Origin: CAVWDU01 sp963840725
GTDB lineage: Bacteria > Pseudomonadota > Gammaproteobacteria > Pseudomonadales > Halieaceae
Direction: 5' to 3'
Assembly: GCA_963840725.1 (NCBI GenBank)
Contig: CAWIZY010000009.1
Span: forward strand, 248,001 to 312,000
Length of the DNA stretch: 64,000 nucleotides
Made by a program: the position numbers and the translations under genes. Shown here one piece after another: positions 16,511 to 25,169 of the stretch (position 1 is the first letter of the stretch; every line of letters begins with the position of its first letter). The notes beneath the pieces were generated by a model, which did no database searches, was not told the DNA's origin, and worked only from the letters and a program-made list of their open reading frames with translations.

Positions 16511-18160
16511 TCAGGACCAATCGATCAGTACTTTTCCCTGCTCGGCGGATTGGCGAGCCAGTTCGGCGGCCCGTTCGCCGAACCGCTCCTCAATCTTCTC
16601 GCGGCGGATTTTGAGCGTGGGCGTCAACACGCCGTTGTCGATGGACCAGGCGTCCGTGGACACGATCACCGCGCCGATGCGGGCGTGCTTGTCCACCTCG
16701 TCGTTAACGGCGGCGACCCGTTCCCGCAGTTTCGCCTCGATGGCGTCGCGGTCCTCTTTCTGGGCGAGTGCGCTGAGTACGCAGGTCATCACGGTCTTCG
16801 AGTAGCCGCGCCCGAGCAGGCAGATCTGCTCGGTGTAGGGGTTCTCGGCGAAAATGTTTTCAATCGGGGTGGGGGCCACGAACTTGCCCTGTATCGTCTT
16901 GAAGTAGTCCTTGACGCGCCCCGTGATGTAGTAGAAGCCGTCCTCGTCGACTTTTACCTTGTCGCCGGTGTAGACCCAGCCATCGACGAAGGTTTCAGCG
17001 GTTTTCTCCGGCATGTTGTAGTAACCCGGCGAACACCCATCCGCCTTGACCTGGAGTTCGCCCTCGTCGCTGATGCGCACCTCGACATTGGGCAGTGGCT
17101 TGCCGATCGAGCCCACTCTGCGCTCATCCGGGCTGGAAACGATAGGGCCCATGCACTCGGTCTGGCCGAAGCCCTCCATCAGGGTAATCCCGAGCCGGTC
17201 ATACCAGTGTATCAGCGCCGGCGGAGTCGGCGCGGCGGCGGTGAGCAGGTAGCGAGCCTCGTCGAGGCCGAGTTTTTCCCGCACCAGTTTGCCAATGCCT
17301 TCGGCATCGGCCTCCAGGGCGGCATCCAGCGCCTCCTGGGAACCGAACTGGCCGATGATGCCTTGCTGCAGCTGTTCCCAGACCCGCGGCGGACCGAACA
17401 TGACGTGGGGCCGGCACAGGGGCAGGTCGCGCAGCAGCGTGGCCATGTTTTCGTTGAAATCCACCTCGCCACAGTTGACCAGTGAACTGCCTTCCACGAT
17501 CTGCCGCTCGGCGATATGGGCGAGGGGCAGGTAGGAAAAGAGGCGGGCGTTGTCCGCCACACCGAACACGTCGCTGAAGCGGGTGATGGGAACAATGTTG
17601 GAAGCGTGGGTCTGCATCACGCCTTTTGGGACACCGGTGGTGCCGGAGGTGAACACCAGCGACGTCAGGTCGTCCCGCTGGCACTGGTAAACCGGCATCT
17701 GACCCCGGTGGGGCGAGACGACATCCTCCCACCTCAGGTGCGCCTCCGGCACCTCGACGCCGGGCAGGCACACCAGCTGGATGCCGTCCGGCAGTACCTT
17801 GCTGAGCTCCGGCCAGTTCTCGGTCTCGCCGATGAACAGCAGTTTCATTTCGGTGAACGACATGATGTACTCGGCCGTCTCTGCGGTGCTCGTGGTGAAC
17901 AGCGGCACGACGACGTTGCCGGCGGCGATACTGCCGAAGTCGGCGAAGTACCAGTGCGCGCGATTCCGCGACAGCAGGCCGACACGGTGTCCATTGCCGT
18001 CGAAAAAGTTTTCCTCCCAGGCGGCCAGCGCGTTGATCTCGCGGTGAGCGTCCCGCCAGGTCCATTCGTGGGCCTCATCGCCGCAGCGCTCGCGTAACCA
18101 GACCTTGTCCGGGCACTGCTCATTCCACTGGTTGAGATAGTCGGTAAAGGTGTCGAGCAC
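16511..18160 (-). CDS. AMP-dependent acyl-CoA synthetase/ligase
   Basis: A 549-residue ANL-superfamily enzyme that activates a carboxylate, probably a fatty acid, as acyl-AMP and then acyl-CoA. The ATP-binding loop is TSGTTGVPKG (residues 171-180); the A5 motif MEGFGQTE, the A7 motif GWVYTGD and the hinge ITGRVKDYFKTIQGKF are intact. The overall pattern resembles bacterial long-chain acyl-CoA synthetases (FadD15-like). The GTG start at 18160 has AGGGAG 8 bases upstream. It is a stand-alone gene; the substrate is not evident from context. Confidence 0.88.
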   Translation of the reverse strand: MLDTFTDYLNQWNEQCPDKVWLRERCGDEAHEWTWRDAHREINALAAWEENFFDGNGHRVGLLSRNRAHWYFADFGSIAAGNVVVPLFTTSTAETAEYIMSFTEMKLLFIGETENWPELSKVLPDGIQLVCLPGVEVPEAHLRWEDVVSPHRGQMPVYQCQRDDLTSLVFTSGTTGVPKGVMQTHASNIVPITRFSDVFGVADNARLFSYLPLAHIAERQIVEGSSLVNCGEVDFNENMATLLRDLPLCRPHVMFGPPRVWEQLQQGIIGQFGSQEALDAALEADAEGIGKLVREKLGLDEARYLLTAAAPTPPALIHWYDRLGITLMEGFGQTECMGPIVSSPDERRVGSIGKPLPNVEVRISDEGELQVKADGCSPGYYNMPEKTAETFVDGWVYTGDKVKVDEDGFYYITGRVKDYFKTIQGKFVAPTPIENIFAENPYTEQICLLGRGYSKTVMTCVLSALAQKEDRDAIEAKLRERVAAVNDEVDKHARIGAVIVSTDAWSIDNGVLTPTLKIRREKIEERFGERAAELARQSAEQGKVLIDWS

Positions 18161-18419
18161 GGTGGGTCTCCCTGTATTATTTCTCTCGCTTTAGAGCATC
18201 TCGCGCACCGGAGCAGGTTGTAATCGCTATCGTGCACGTCTCCCGGCCACACTGAAATATAGCGCAACTTCGCGGCAATGCCGATAACAGAATGTTACCA
18301 GCACCGCCCGGGTCGCGGCGCTTGCCGTGCGTCCCTGTTGCAGACTGTTCAATGTGGTGGGCGTTGGTTGGTGCTCGATGCCCGCATGAGATGCTGGAAT
18401 CCCGCGCAGCAGCCGTGAC

Positions 18420-18851
18420 TCAATGTGCCACGCCGACTCCCTGCACCCGGAAGGTGAGGCTGGTGACGCTTATCTTGTCGCCCTCCTGCGCTTCCACCTG
18501 GCACCACACAGGGCAGGCGTCGATCAACGTCCAGGAGCGCACGCGTCTTCGCTCACCGGTCGCAAGGGTCTGGACTACTTCCACGCGTCGTCCAACGCAT
18601 GCATCGTCGAACTCGCGCCGTCCCGCCTCGAGGGCGCCACCATCAGTAAGCCCTGGCGACCACGCTTCGAGGAAGGCTGAACTCACCCATCCCTGCTCCA
18701 GGGTAACGGTGCCGGGCGTCTCATGCGCCTGGACCAGGCTGCTGAAGACCCCGTATTGCTCGCCATCCATCTCGAGGGAGAGCGATCGCTGTGCCAGGAC
18801 TGTTGAGATGAAAGTGACCTGCAGGGCAAACAGTACTACAAGGCCCGCCAT
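18420..18851 (-). CDS. Membrane-anchored protein resembling a phage tail-tube (gp19-like) domain
   Basis: A 143-residue protein beginning with a hydrophobic export or anchor segment (AGLVVLFALQVTFISTVLA). The rest resembles the T4 gp19-like tail-tube fold: VTLEQGWVSSAFLEAW corresponds to the 'tLkrGvtdskalwdW' segment of tail proteins, RREFDDACVGRRVEVV to the following helix and strand, and VRSWTLIDACPVWCQVEA to the 'rtWnlknAwPvkyeg' strand pair. Two cysteines are unusual for such proteins. There is no neighbouring phage gene. The frame is open up to 18968, but that would begin inside the terminator at 18926-18951; the ATG at 18851 starts the hydrophobic segment and is preferred. The resemblance is by eye and needs a profile search. 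Confidence 0.5.
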   Translation of the reverse strand: MAGLVVLFALQVTFISTVLAQRSLSLEMDGEQYGVFSSLVQAHETPGTVTLEQGWVSSAFLEAWSPGLTDGGALEAGRREFDDACVGRRVEVVQTLATGERRRVRSWTLIDACPVWCQVEAQEGDKISVTSLTFRVQGVGVAH

Positions 18852-18925
18852 CAGTCGTGCAGGAAAGCTTTCCCTGACCCCGTGGTCTCGGTAGTGGTGC
18901 CCGGGAAGGCCAGGTTTGAAACGAA

Positions 18926-18951
18926 AAAGACGGGGCTCGAAGCCCCGTCTA
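18926..18951 (-). terminator. Rho-independent terminator
   Basis: Read on the minus strand: a 9-bp perfect stem GACGGGGCT / AGCCCCGTC with a 3-base loop, followed by a T run (five A on the plus strand at 18926-18930). It lies about 50 bases after the end of the frameshifted secreted-protein gene at 19000 and would terminate it. Confidence 0.85.
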
Positions 18952-18999
18952 TCAGGATTACAGAACATCGAATCCGAGATCGTGTCGGATTACTCCGGG

Positions 19000-20812
19000 C
19001 TACTTTTTATCCTCGACCTTGTAATTGCCTCCACAGCCCAACTGGTGCTCGCTGACAAAGGTCGCCCAGTTGGCGAACTGGTTTTCGCTGGCGCGCGCGT
19101 ACTCACCGACGTACCAGAAGCGACCACCGGCCGGATCGACCGCCATGCCGGAGTAGTCGCCCCAACGGTTCGGCGCGGCGGGGTTCTGGAACGAGCGGTA
19201 GGGCTCGGTGCCGTTGACCGTGACAAACTCGTTGCGCACTTCACCGTAGCGGTCATTGAACTTGCGGCCGGTGACGGCGACAGACGGGAAGATATCCGGC
19301 CCGCTGATGCTGTAGCCGATGGCCATGTTGCCGCAGGCATCCACATCCAGGGACGGGAACCAGCGGCTGTTGCCGTCTTCCGCCGAGATCACGCCGGCAT
19401 TGAGAACACCGTCGGTGCTGGACCCCGGGCGTGACTGCCGCGGGATCGATCTGCGCCCAGCGCACACAGTTAACTACACCGGTTCCGGGGTCGCAGGAGA
19501 TGGTCTGCGCCGTCCACAGCTTGCCGTCGCGGTACTTGGTTTCCTGCCCGCGCCAGTCGTTGCCGGCCAGCAGGACTGTGGAGCCCTTCTGCTCTACCGG
19601 CACCGGGAAGCAGGAACCGCCGTCACAGGCAACACCGGAGGCGGTGGCCAGGTCGACGTCGCCCAGCCAGCGTGAACTCATCGGCACCGAAGGGATCGTT
19701 CCAGGCCCAGACGGAGTGGTTACTGCCGTCGAAGAACTCGGTCATGATGTAGTCGGGACCTTCGGTCGGGTAGGTGCCCCGGCTGACGCCTTTGAGGTGC
19801 GCGGGCTGCGGCGTGCTGTTGAAGTTCGGCACCAGGCGCTGGACGACCCGCAGCGGGTCGCCGGACATCAGGTCGTCCTTGTTGACCGCAAAGACGCGAC
19901 CACCGACGAAGCCTGCACCGAACTGGTTGGAGCCGACGTAGACGGCATCCACACCTACGCCCATGTGCGGGAAGTCGAAGAACTCGCCATTGATGTCGGC
20001 GGGAAACGCGAAGCGATTCCAGTTGCCCAGCGGGTCGCCATCGGTGGTCATCGCGATGCAGTAGTCGGTGCCATCGCCGTCCACGCCGAGGATGAACTGG
20101 CCGGTGGACTCGTCGAACACCACGTCGGGGTCGAAGGGACCACCCGGGTCGCAAGCCGGGTCGACGCCGGCGAAAAACGCGCTGAACGGGGTCGGGGGCA
20201 GGAGCGTCGTTACCGCTCTTGTCATAGATGGCGAAGCTCACGTTGACCACCACGATCACGTGATCCGGGCCGACGGCAATATCGGGGTCCGGCGGCACGG
20301 TGGCCGAAAACGGTACCGGGTCGTTGCAGCAGTTCTCGGCACCGATCGCGTCGAAGCTGGATTTGATCTTGGCGCCCGCTGTTACCCCGGGATCCCAGGC
20401 GCAGCTTCTGCATGCCCTTGTCCGGTGCGTTTTTCATAGCGTTGGCAATCGCCGCTGCCACGGCGGCATCCGACATGGGCGACTCGATCTGCGCACCGCC
20501 GGCGACGCGTACCGCACCGTCGTCGGCGGGTACGGTCGTGACCGTGGCCGGGTCGGGCAGGTTGGACATCAGCACGGGCGAGGCCGCGGTGCCCGAGTAC
20601 AGCGTCTGGTCACCCGAGACCCGGATTTCCCGGTTGGGATCGGATTTCATGCGTTTTATGACTTCCGGTGGCGCGGTCATCGCCGGCCGCAGCCGGGTTG
20701 TTTCCGCGACGGTGTCGCTGGCTTTCTGGTCCTGCTGCAGGCTGGTGACTGCAACGATGGCGCCGGTGGCGACCAGTGCGGTGCCGATGGCGAGTTTGGT
20801 TCGCGTTATCAT
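19000..20812 (-). pseudogene. Secreted protein gene broken by four +1 frameshifts
   Basis: One long coding region that needs five reading-frame segments. It starts at the ATG at 20812 with a signal segment (LAIGTALVATGAIVAV). Recognisable family pieces are PPDPDIAVGPDHVIVVVNVS, FDPDVVFDESTGQFILGVDG, FFDFPHMGVGVDAVYVGSN, WGDYSGMAVDPAGGRFWYVG and SPDIFPSVAVTGR-like text, which belong to a family of large secreted beta-propeller-like proteins of unknown function. Frame changes occur near 20398, 20194-20198, 19662-19664 and 19423-19426; in every case deleting one G or C restores the protein. No in-frame stop lies within any segment. A terminator follows at 18926. It is a recent pseudogene, a sequencing artefact or, least likely, a recoded gene. 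Confidence 0.8.
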
Positions 20813-21201
20813 GATTCCCCCTTAGGTGTTGGCGTGACTACGCCTCTTCGAGTCTAGACCTGATTTCCGGACTTGCAAGCTATCCATATCCCTATTTTTC
20901 AAGGGGTTTAACGGCCGTGAGGCTTGTTACCGCCGACAATCTCGTTCGCAGGTACAATACCGCTATTGGACGGTCGTACAAGTCCCTCGCGACAGGTCAT
21001 CCAGGCAGCGACTGCCTGCACCGCCGGTGGCCAGTACTGTCGCTGGCGATCCTTGATCGGTTCACTGCGCGGGCCACGCTTGAAGGGACCTGCGGTTTGG
21101 GCGAGGGGAGTGCTTGTGGTTCAATGTGTTGGCACTGCCGGTAAGCCAGCGCGCCCCGGCGCTCCCTCGCGCGCAACTCACACTTGGACATGGAGTGGAT
21201 T
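20813..21201. promoter_or_regulatory. Divergent promoter region between broken secreted-protein gene and edd
   Basis: About 390 bases with no supported gene. On the minus strand a promoter-like pair is visible: -35 TTGCAA (20878-20873) and -10 TAGACT (20856-20851) with a 16-base spacer, placing the start about 30 bases before the ATG at 20812. On the plus strand there is a possible -10 TACAAT at 20953-20958 without a convincing -35. No HexR-like palindrome for edd control was found. Confidence 0.4.
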
Positions 21202-23013
21202 ATGCATCCCGTCGTAGAGCAGGTTACCCAGCGGCTGCGCGAGCGCAGTAAACCCACCCGGACCGCCTACCTGGACCGCTGTCGCCGCACCCGTGACCAG
21301 CAGCCTCCGAAGAAGCGACTTTCATGCGGCAACCTGGCCCACGGGTACGCCGCCTGCAGCGAGGCCGAGAAGCAGTTGATGGCGGGACTCGACACCCCCA
21401 ACATCGGCATCGTCAACGCCTATAACGATGTGTTGTCGGCCCACCAGCCGCTCGCGGCCTATCCCCAGATGATCCGGGAGATTGCCGGGGAGCTCGGTGT
21501 CACCGCCCAGGTGGCCTCGGGCGTGCCGGCGATGTGCGATGGCGTGACCCAGGGTCAGCCGGGCATGGACCTCAGCCTGTTCAGTCGCGACGTGGTCGCG
21601 ATGGCGACGGCGGTCGCGCTCAGTCACAACCTGTTCGACGGCGTGGTGTGCCTGGGAATCTGCGACAAGATCGTTCCGGGCATGCTTCTGGGCGCGCTGC
21701 AGTTCGGCCATCTGCCGGTCGCGTTCATCGGCTCCGGGCCCATGGCCTCCGGTATTCCCAACAAGGAAAAGGCGGCCGTTCGCCAGCGCTACGCCGAGGG
21801 TGGCGCCGACTGGGGTGAACTGCTGGCGGTCGAGTCCGCGTCTTATCACAGCGCGGGTACCTGCACGTTCTATGGCACCGCCAACAGCAACCAGGTGTTG
21901 ATGGAAATGCTCGGCGTCCAGCTGCCGGGGAGCTCGTTTCTGCACCCTGAGGACGGCCTGCGGCCGGCACTCACCCGGCGAACCCTGTCGGAACTGGTTG
22001 CGGCTGCGGAGGACGATTCCCGCGCACTGTACCGTATTGTCGACGAGGCGGCGCTGGTCAATGCCGTGGTCGCACTGCTCGCCACTGGCGGCTCGACCAA
22101 CCACACGCTGCACCTGGTGGCGATAGCACGCTCGGCCGGAATCGATCTCACCTGGGAGGACATGGACCAGCTGTCTGCGGTGGTGCCGTTGCTGGCGCGA
22201 ATCTATCCCAATGGCTCGGCCGATATCAATCACTTCCAGGACGCCGGCGGCATGGCGTTCCTGGTGCGGGAGCTGCGCGCAGGCGGTTTGCTGAACGAGG
22301 ATGTCACGACGCTACTGGGGCCGGGCCTCGATGCCCAGTCGCGCGCGCCGGGCTGCGATGAAACCGGCGCCCTGGGCTGGGAGCACTCGGTCGATACCTC
22401 TGCAGACCCGGAGGTGCTGCGCCCGGTGGCGATGCCGTTTGCCGGGGAGGGCGGGTTGCGCCTGTTGCATGGCAACCTCGGCGAGGGGGTGATCAAGGTT
22501 TCCGCCGTCGCCGAAGAGCAGCGGTTCGTCCGGGCGCCCTGTCGGGTGTTCTCCAGCCAGGACGCATTGAAAGCGGCCTTCGAGGCCGGGGAGCTCGACC
22601 GAGACGTAATCGCCGTTGTGCGCTTCCAGGGCCCGGCCGCCAATGGCATGCCGGAGTTACACAAGATGACGCCTTACCTCGGCGTCCTGCAAGACCGCGG
22701 GTACCGTGTCGGGCTGGTGACGGATGGACGCATGTCCGGGGCGTCCGGCAAGGTACCGGCCGCTATTCACCTGACGCCCGAGGGGGCGCACGGTGGGCCG
22801 ATTGCCCGCCTGCAGGACGGTGACGTTATCGAGCTCGATTCCGCTGGCGGGACACTGCGGGCGCTGGTGCCGGACGATGAGTGGCAGGCACGTGCTGCCG
22901 CGTCGCCGCCCCCGGGTGAGGATACCCTGGGCCGCAACCTGTTCGGCGTGTTCCGCGGGGCTGTCGGCGCCGCCACTACCGGTGCCTCGGTGTTCGATGA
23001 CGGCGCGGGTTGA
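21202..23013 (+). CDS. edd: Phosphogluconate dehydratase (Entner-Doudoroff)
   Basis: This 603-residue enzyme converts 6-phosphogluconate to 2-keto-3-deoxy-6-phosphogluconate and is of the same length as E. coli Edd. Family marks are NIGIVNAYNDVLSAHQPL, the iron-sulfur cysteines in GVPAMCDGVTQGQPGMDLSL and CLGICDKIVPGMLLGALQF, and YTGTANSNQ-like text (FYGTANSNQVLMEMLG) that separates Edd from IlvD. The ATG at 21202 is chosen because GGAG stands 6 bases upstream; an ATG at 21190 and a TTG at 21184 are in frame but lack this. The usual partners eda, zwf and pgl are not in the window. Confidence 0.95.
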   Translation: MHPVVEQVTQRLRERSKPTRTAYLDRCRRTRDQQPPKKRLSCGNLAHGYAACSEAEKQLMAGLDTPNIGIVNAYNDVLSAHQPLAAYPQMIREIAGELGVTAQVASGVPAMCDGVTQGQPGMDLSLFSRDVVAMATAVALSHNLFDGVVCLGICDKIVPGMLLGALQFGHLPVAFIGSGPMASGIPNKEKAAVRQRYAEGGADWGELLAVESASYHSAGTCTFYGTANSNQVLMEMLGVQLPGSSFLHPEDGLRPALTRRTLSELVAAAEDDSRALYRIVDEAALVNAVVALLATGGSTNHTLHLVAIARSAGIDLTWEDMDQLSAVVPLLARIYPNGSADINHFQDAGGMAFLVRELRAGGLLNEDVTTLLGPGLDAQSRAPGCDETGALGWEHSVDTSADPEVLRPVAMPFAGEGGLRLLHGNLGEGVIKVSAVAEEQRFVRAPCRVFSSQDALKAAFEAGELDRDVIAVVRFQGPAANGMPELHKMTPYLGVLQDRGYRVGLVTDGRMSGASGKVPAAIHLTPEGAHGGPIARLQDGDVIELDSAGGTLRALVPDDEWQARAAASPPPGEDTLGRNLFGVFRGAVGAATTGASVFDDGAG

Positions 23014-23032
23014 ACACCCTGGCGGCTATCAC

Positions 23033-24457
23033 TCACCCGTACGACCAGGGCGACCGGGCCTCAAGTTCGAACGCGATCTCCAGCAGCGTGCGCTCGCCCC
23101 CCATCGCCGCGGCGAACTGTACACCGATCGGCAGGCCCTGTGCACAGGTGCCGAGCGGCAGTGAAATCGCCGGGGTGCCCGCGATGTTCTGTGGTGGTGT
23201 GAACGGCGTGTAGTACCGCAGTCGCTCCATCGAGGTTTCCAGGTCCAGAGCCGGGGAGAGATGGCCGAGTTTCACCGGCGGCGATGCCAGCACCGGCGAC
23301 AGTATCAGGTCACAGTTGTCGAACAGTGCGCTGTAGTGCGCGGCGAACCGGCGCAGCCTGCGAATGGCGCCCGGGCTGTGCCAGATGTTCTTGAGGTAGT
23401 GACGCGTGAGATTCCGGGTCAGTGGCTCCAGCCGATCGCGGGCGTAGCCACGACCGAAAACGAACCGTCCCAGGTACTGGCAGGCCGCTGCCATCCTGCT
23501 CCAGTAAAGAAAGAAGTCATCGGCCATCTGGTCATCGATAACGGTGGGCATTTTCAGCACCTCGTGACCCAACGCCTGGCACCGGTCCGCGACCTGCCCG
23601 ACCACCCGTACCACGTCGGGATCGAGCGTGTGTCCCAGCGGGTGGTCCAGCCAGAGCCCGATCCGCAGCCGCCGTTCAGCCGGCCCGCTTACCGTACCTA
23701 ACGGCGGCAGTCCGGGGGCACGGTAATGCCGTTCCGCCTCCGTGAAGAACGCCGCTGTATCGGCCACGGTTCGGGTAACCACACCGTCGCTCACCAGGTC
23801 AATGGGCAGGCGGTCTGCCATCGGGAAGGGCGGGACGCGGCCGCGCGAGGCTTTCAGTCCCACCACGCCGCAGCAGGCCGCCGGAATCCGGATCGAGCCG
23901 CCGCCGTCGTTGGCGTGCGCGATGGGTACGACGCCCGCGGCCACCAGTGCTGCCGAGCCGCCGGATGAACCGCCACAGGAATAGGCCGTATGCCACGGAT
24001 TGGAGGTCGGCGGGGCAGCGCTGAATTCGGTGGTTGCGGTCAGGCCGAACTCCGGCAGCGCGGTGGTGGCGATGGGCAGCAGACCCGCAGCGCGCGCCAG
24101 CGCCGTGAACGGCGCATCAGCAGCGGCGGGCCGCGCGGGTACGGCGCGCGACCCGTGCAGCGTCGCGAGACCCGCGATATCGGTGTTGTTCTTGATCAGC
24201 GATGGTACGCCGGCAAGCCCGCCATGGCTCCCATCCGGGCGCACTGCGGCTGCCTCGCGAAGGGCCGATGCAAACCGTTCACCCACAGTGGCGTTGAGCA
24301 TCGGGTCGATGCGACGCAGGCGCTCGATGGCGCTGGCGACGGCCTCGGTTGCGCTAAACTCGCCGCGGGCAATCCCACTGGCGGTCTGCACCGCACTCAG
24401 GTTTGCGAACGGGTCGTCTGCAAAGGCACTGATCTGCATGGGCTGGGAGCTCGTCAT
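23033..24457 (-). CDS. Amidase-signature family hydrolase
   Basis: A 474-residue amidase-signature enzyme that hydrolyses an amide to a carboxylate and amine or ammonia. The Ser-cisSer-Lys triad is intact: Lys89 in GVPSLIKNNTDI, cis-Ser164 in GGSSGGSAAL, and nucleophile Ser188 in DGGGSIRIPA, with the expected 24-residue spacing. It resembles the 6-aminohexanoate/indoleacetamide-type branch rather than GatA, since no gatB or gatC is near. It is convergent with edd and divergent from the DUF4399 gene. The substrate is unknown. Confidence 0.9.
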   Translation of the reverse strand: MTSSQPMQISAFADDPFANLSAVQTASGIARGEFSATEAVASAIERLRRIDPMLNATVGERFASALREAAAVRPDGSHGGLAGVPSLIKNNTDIAGLATLHGSRAVPARPAAADAPFTALARAAGLLPIATTALPEFGLTATTEFSAAPPTSNPWHTAYSCGGSSGGSAALVAAGVVPIAHANDGGGSIRIPAACCGVVGLKASRGRVPPFPMADRLPIDLVSDGVVTRTVADTAAFFTEAERHYRAPGLPPLGTVSGPAERRLRIGLWLDHPLGHTLDPDVVRVVGQVADRCQALGHEVLKMPTVIDDQMADDFFLYWSRMAAACQYLGRFVFGRGYARDRLEPLTRNLTRHYLKNIWHSPGAIRRLRRFAAHYSALFDNCDLILSPVLASPPVKLGHLSPALDLETSMERLRYYTPFTPPQNIAGTPAISLPLGTCAQGLPIGVQFAAAMGGERTLLEIAFELEARSPWSYG

Positions 24458-24655
24458 CGGTGTCCGGGCGAAGCTGCGTCAATCACCTGAACCGCAGGTG
24501 ACCGGGGAGCGTACTGTGAAAAAGCGGGGTGACGGTGCTATCTTACCCAAGTCGACTGCCGCCGTCTTGCCGGAGCCACTCAGCCCGTGTTCAGTAGTGC
24601 CCTGGCAGTCTGTCATCCTGTATCCTTGCCGCATTTACCGTGGAGTCAAGAGACC

Positions 24656-25093
24656 ATGTATCGTACGAATATAGCGCGCGCCATTACCTTTGGGATGTTA
24701 TGGCTGGCAGCTGCCGCGTGGGCGCAGACACCGGCGCCCGCAGGTGCCGAGGTTTACATCCTGTCACCCGCTGACGGGGCCGTGGTGGAGAGCCCCTTCC
24801 CGGTAAAATTCGGTTTGAAGGGGATGGGTGTAGCGCCCGCCGGGGTCGACGTCGCCAACACTGGTCACCACCATCTTCTTATCGATGTGACCGATTTGCC
24901 ACTGGCCGGAAAGCCGGTACCGGCCGACGACCGTCACCTGCACTTCGGCGGCGGTCAGACGGAGACCACCCTCGACCTGCCGCCGGGCAGGCATACGCTG
25001 CAACTGATCATGGGCGACAAACACCACCTGCCACACGAACCGCCGGTCGTCTCGCCCTTGGTCACCATCGAGGTGCGCCAGGCCGCGCGGTAG
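24656..25093 (+). CDS. Secreted DUF4399 protein, histidine-rich
   Basis: A 145-residue protein with a signal peptide (AITFGMLWLAAAAWA) and one DUF4399 domain: VYILSPADGAVVESPFPVKF, the conserved NTGHHHLLIDV, LHFGGGQTETTLDLPPG and MGDKHHLPHEPPVVS. The conserved His clusters suggest metal binding, but the function of the family is unknown. The ATG at 24656 follows a GGAG about 10 bases upstream and begins the signal peptide. It precedes the TPP-enzyme gene by 76 bases. Confidence 0.85.
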   Translation: MYRTNIARAITFGMLWLAAAAWAQTPAPAGAEVYILSPADGAVVESPFPVKFGLKGMGVAPAGVDVANTGHHHLLIDVTDLPLAGKPVPADDRHLHFGGGQTETTLDLPPGRHTLQLIMGDKHHLPHEPPVVSPLVTIEVRQAAR

Positions 25094-25169
25094 AGATTGC
25101 AACCGGGTTGAGTATCAGGCGCCGGCGCGGTGTGCCAGAATCACGGCATATTCGATAGGGCTATAGACG

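Noticed and set aside
19000..20812. Programmed +1 frameshifting as the main explanation
   Set aside because: Four separate events in one gene would give almost no full-length product, and no shared slippery motif covers all sites; pseudogene or sequence error is more likely.
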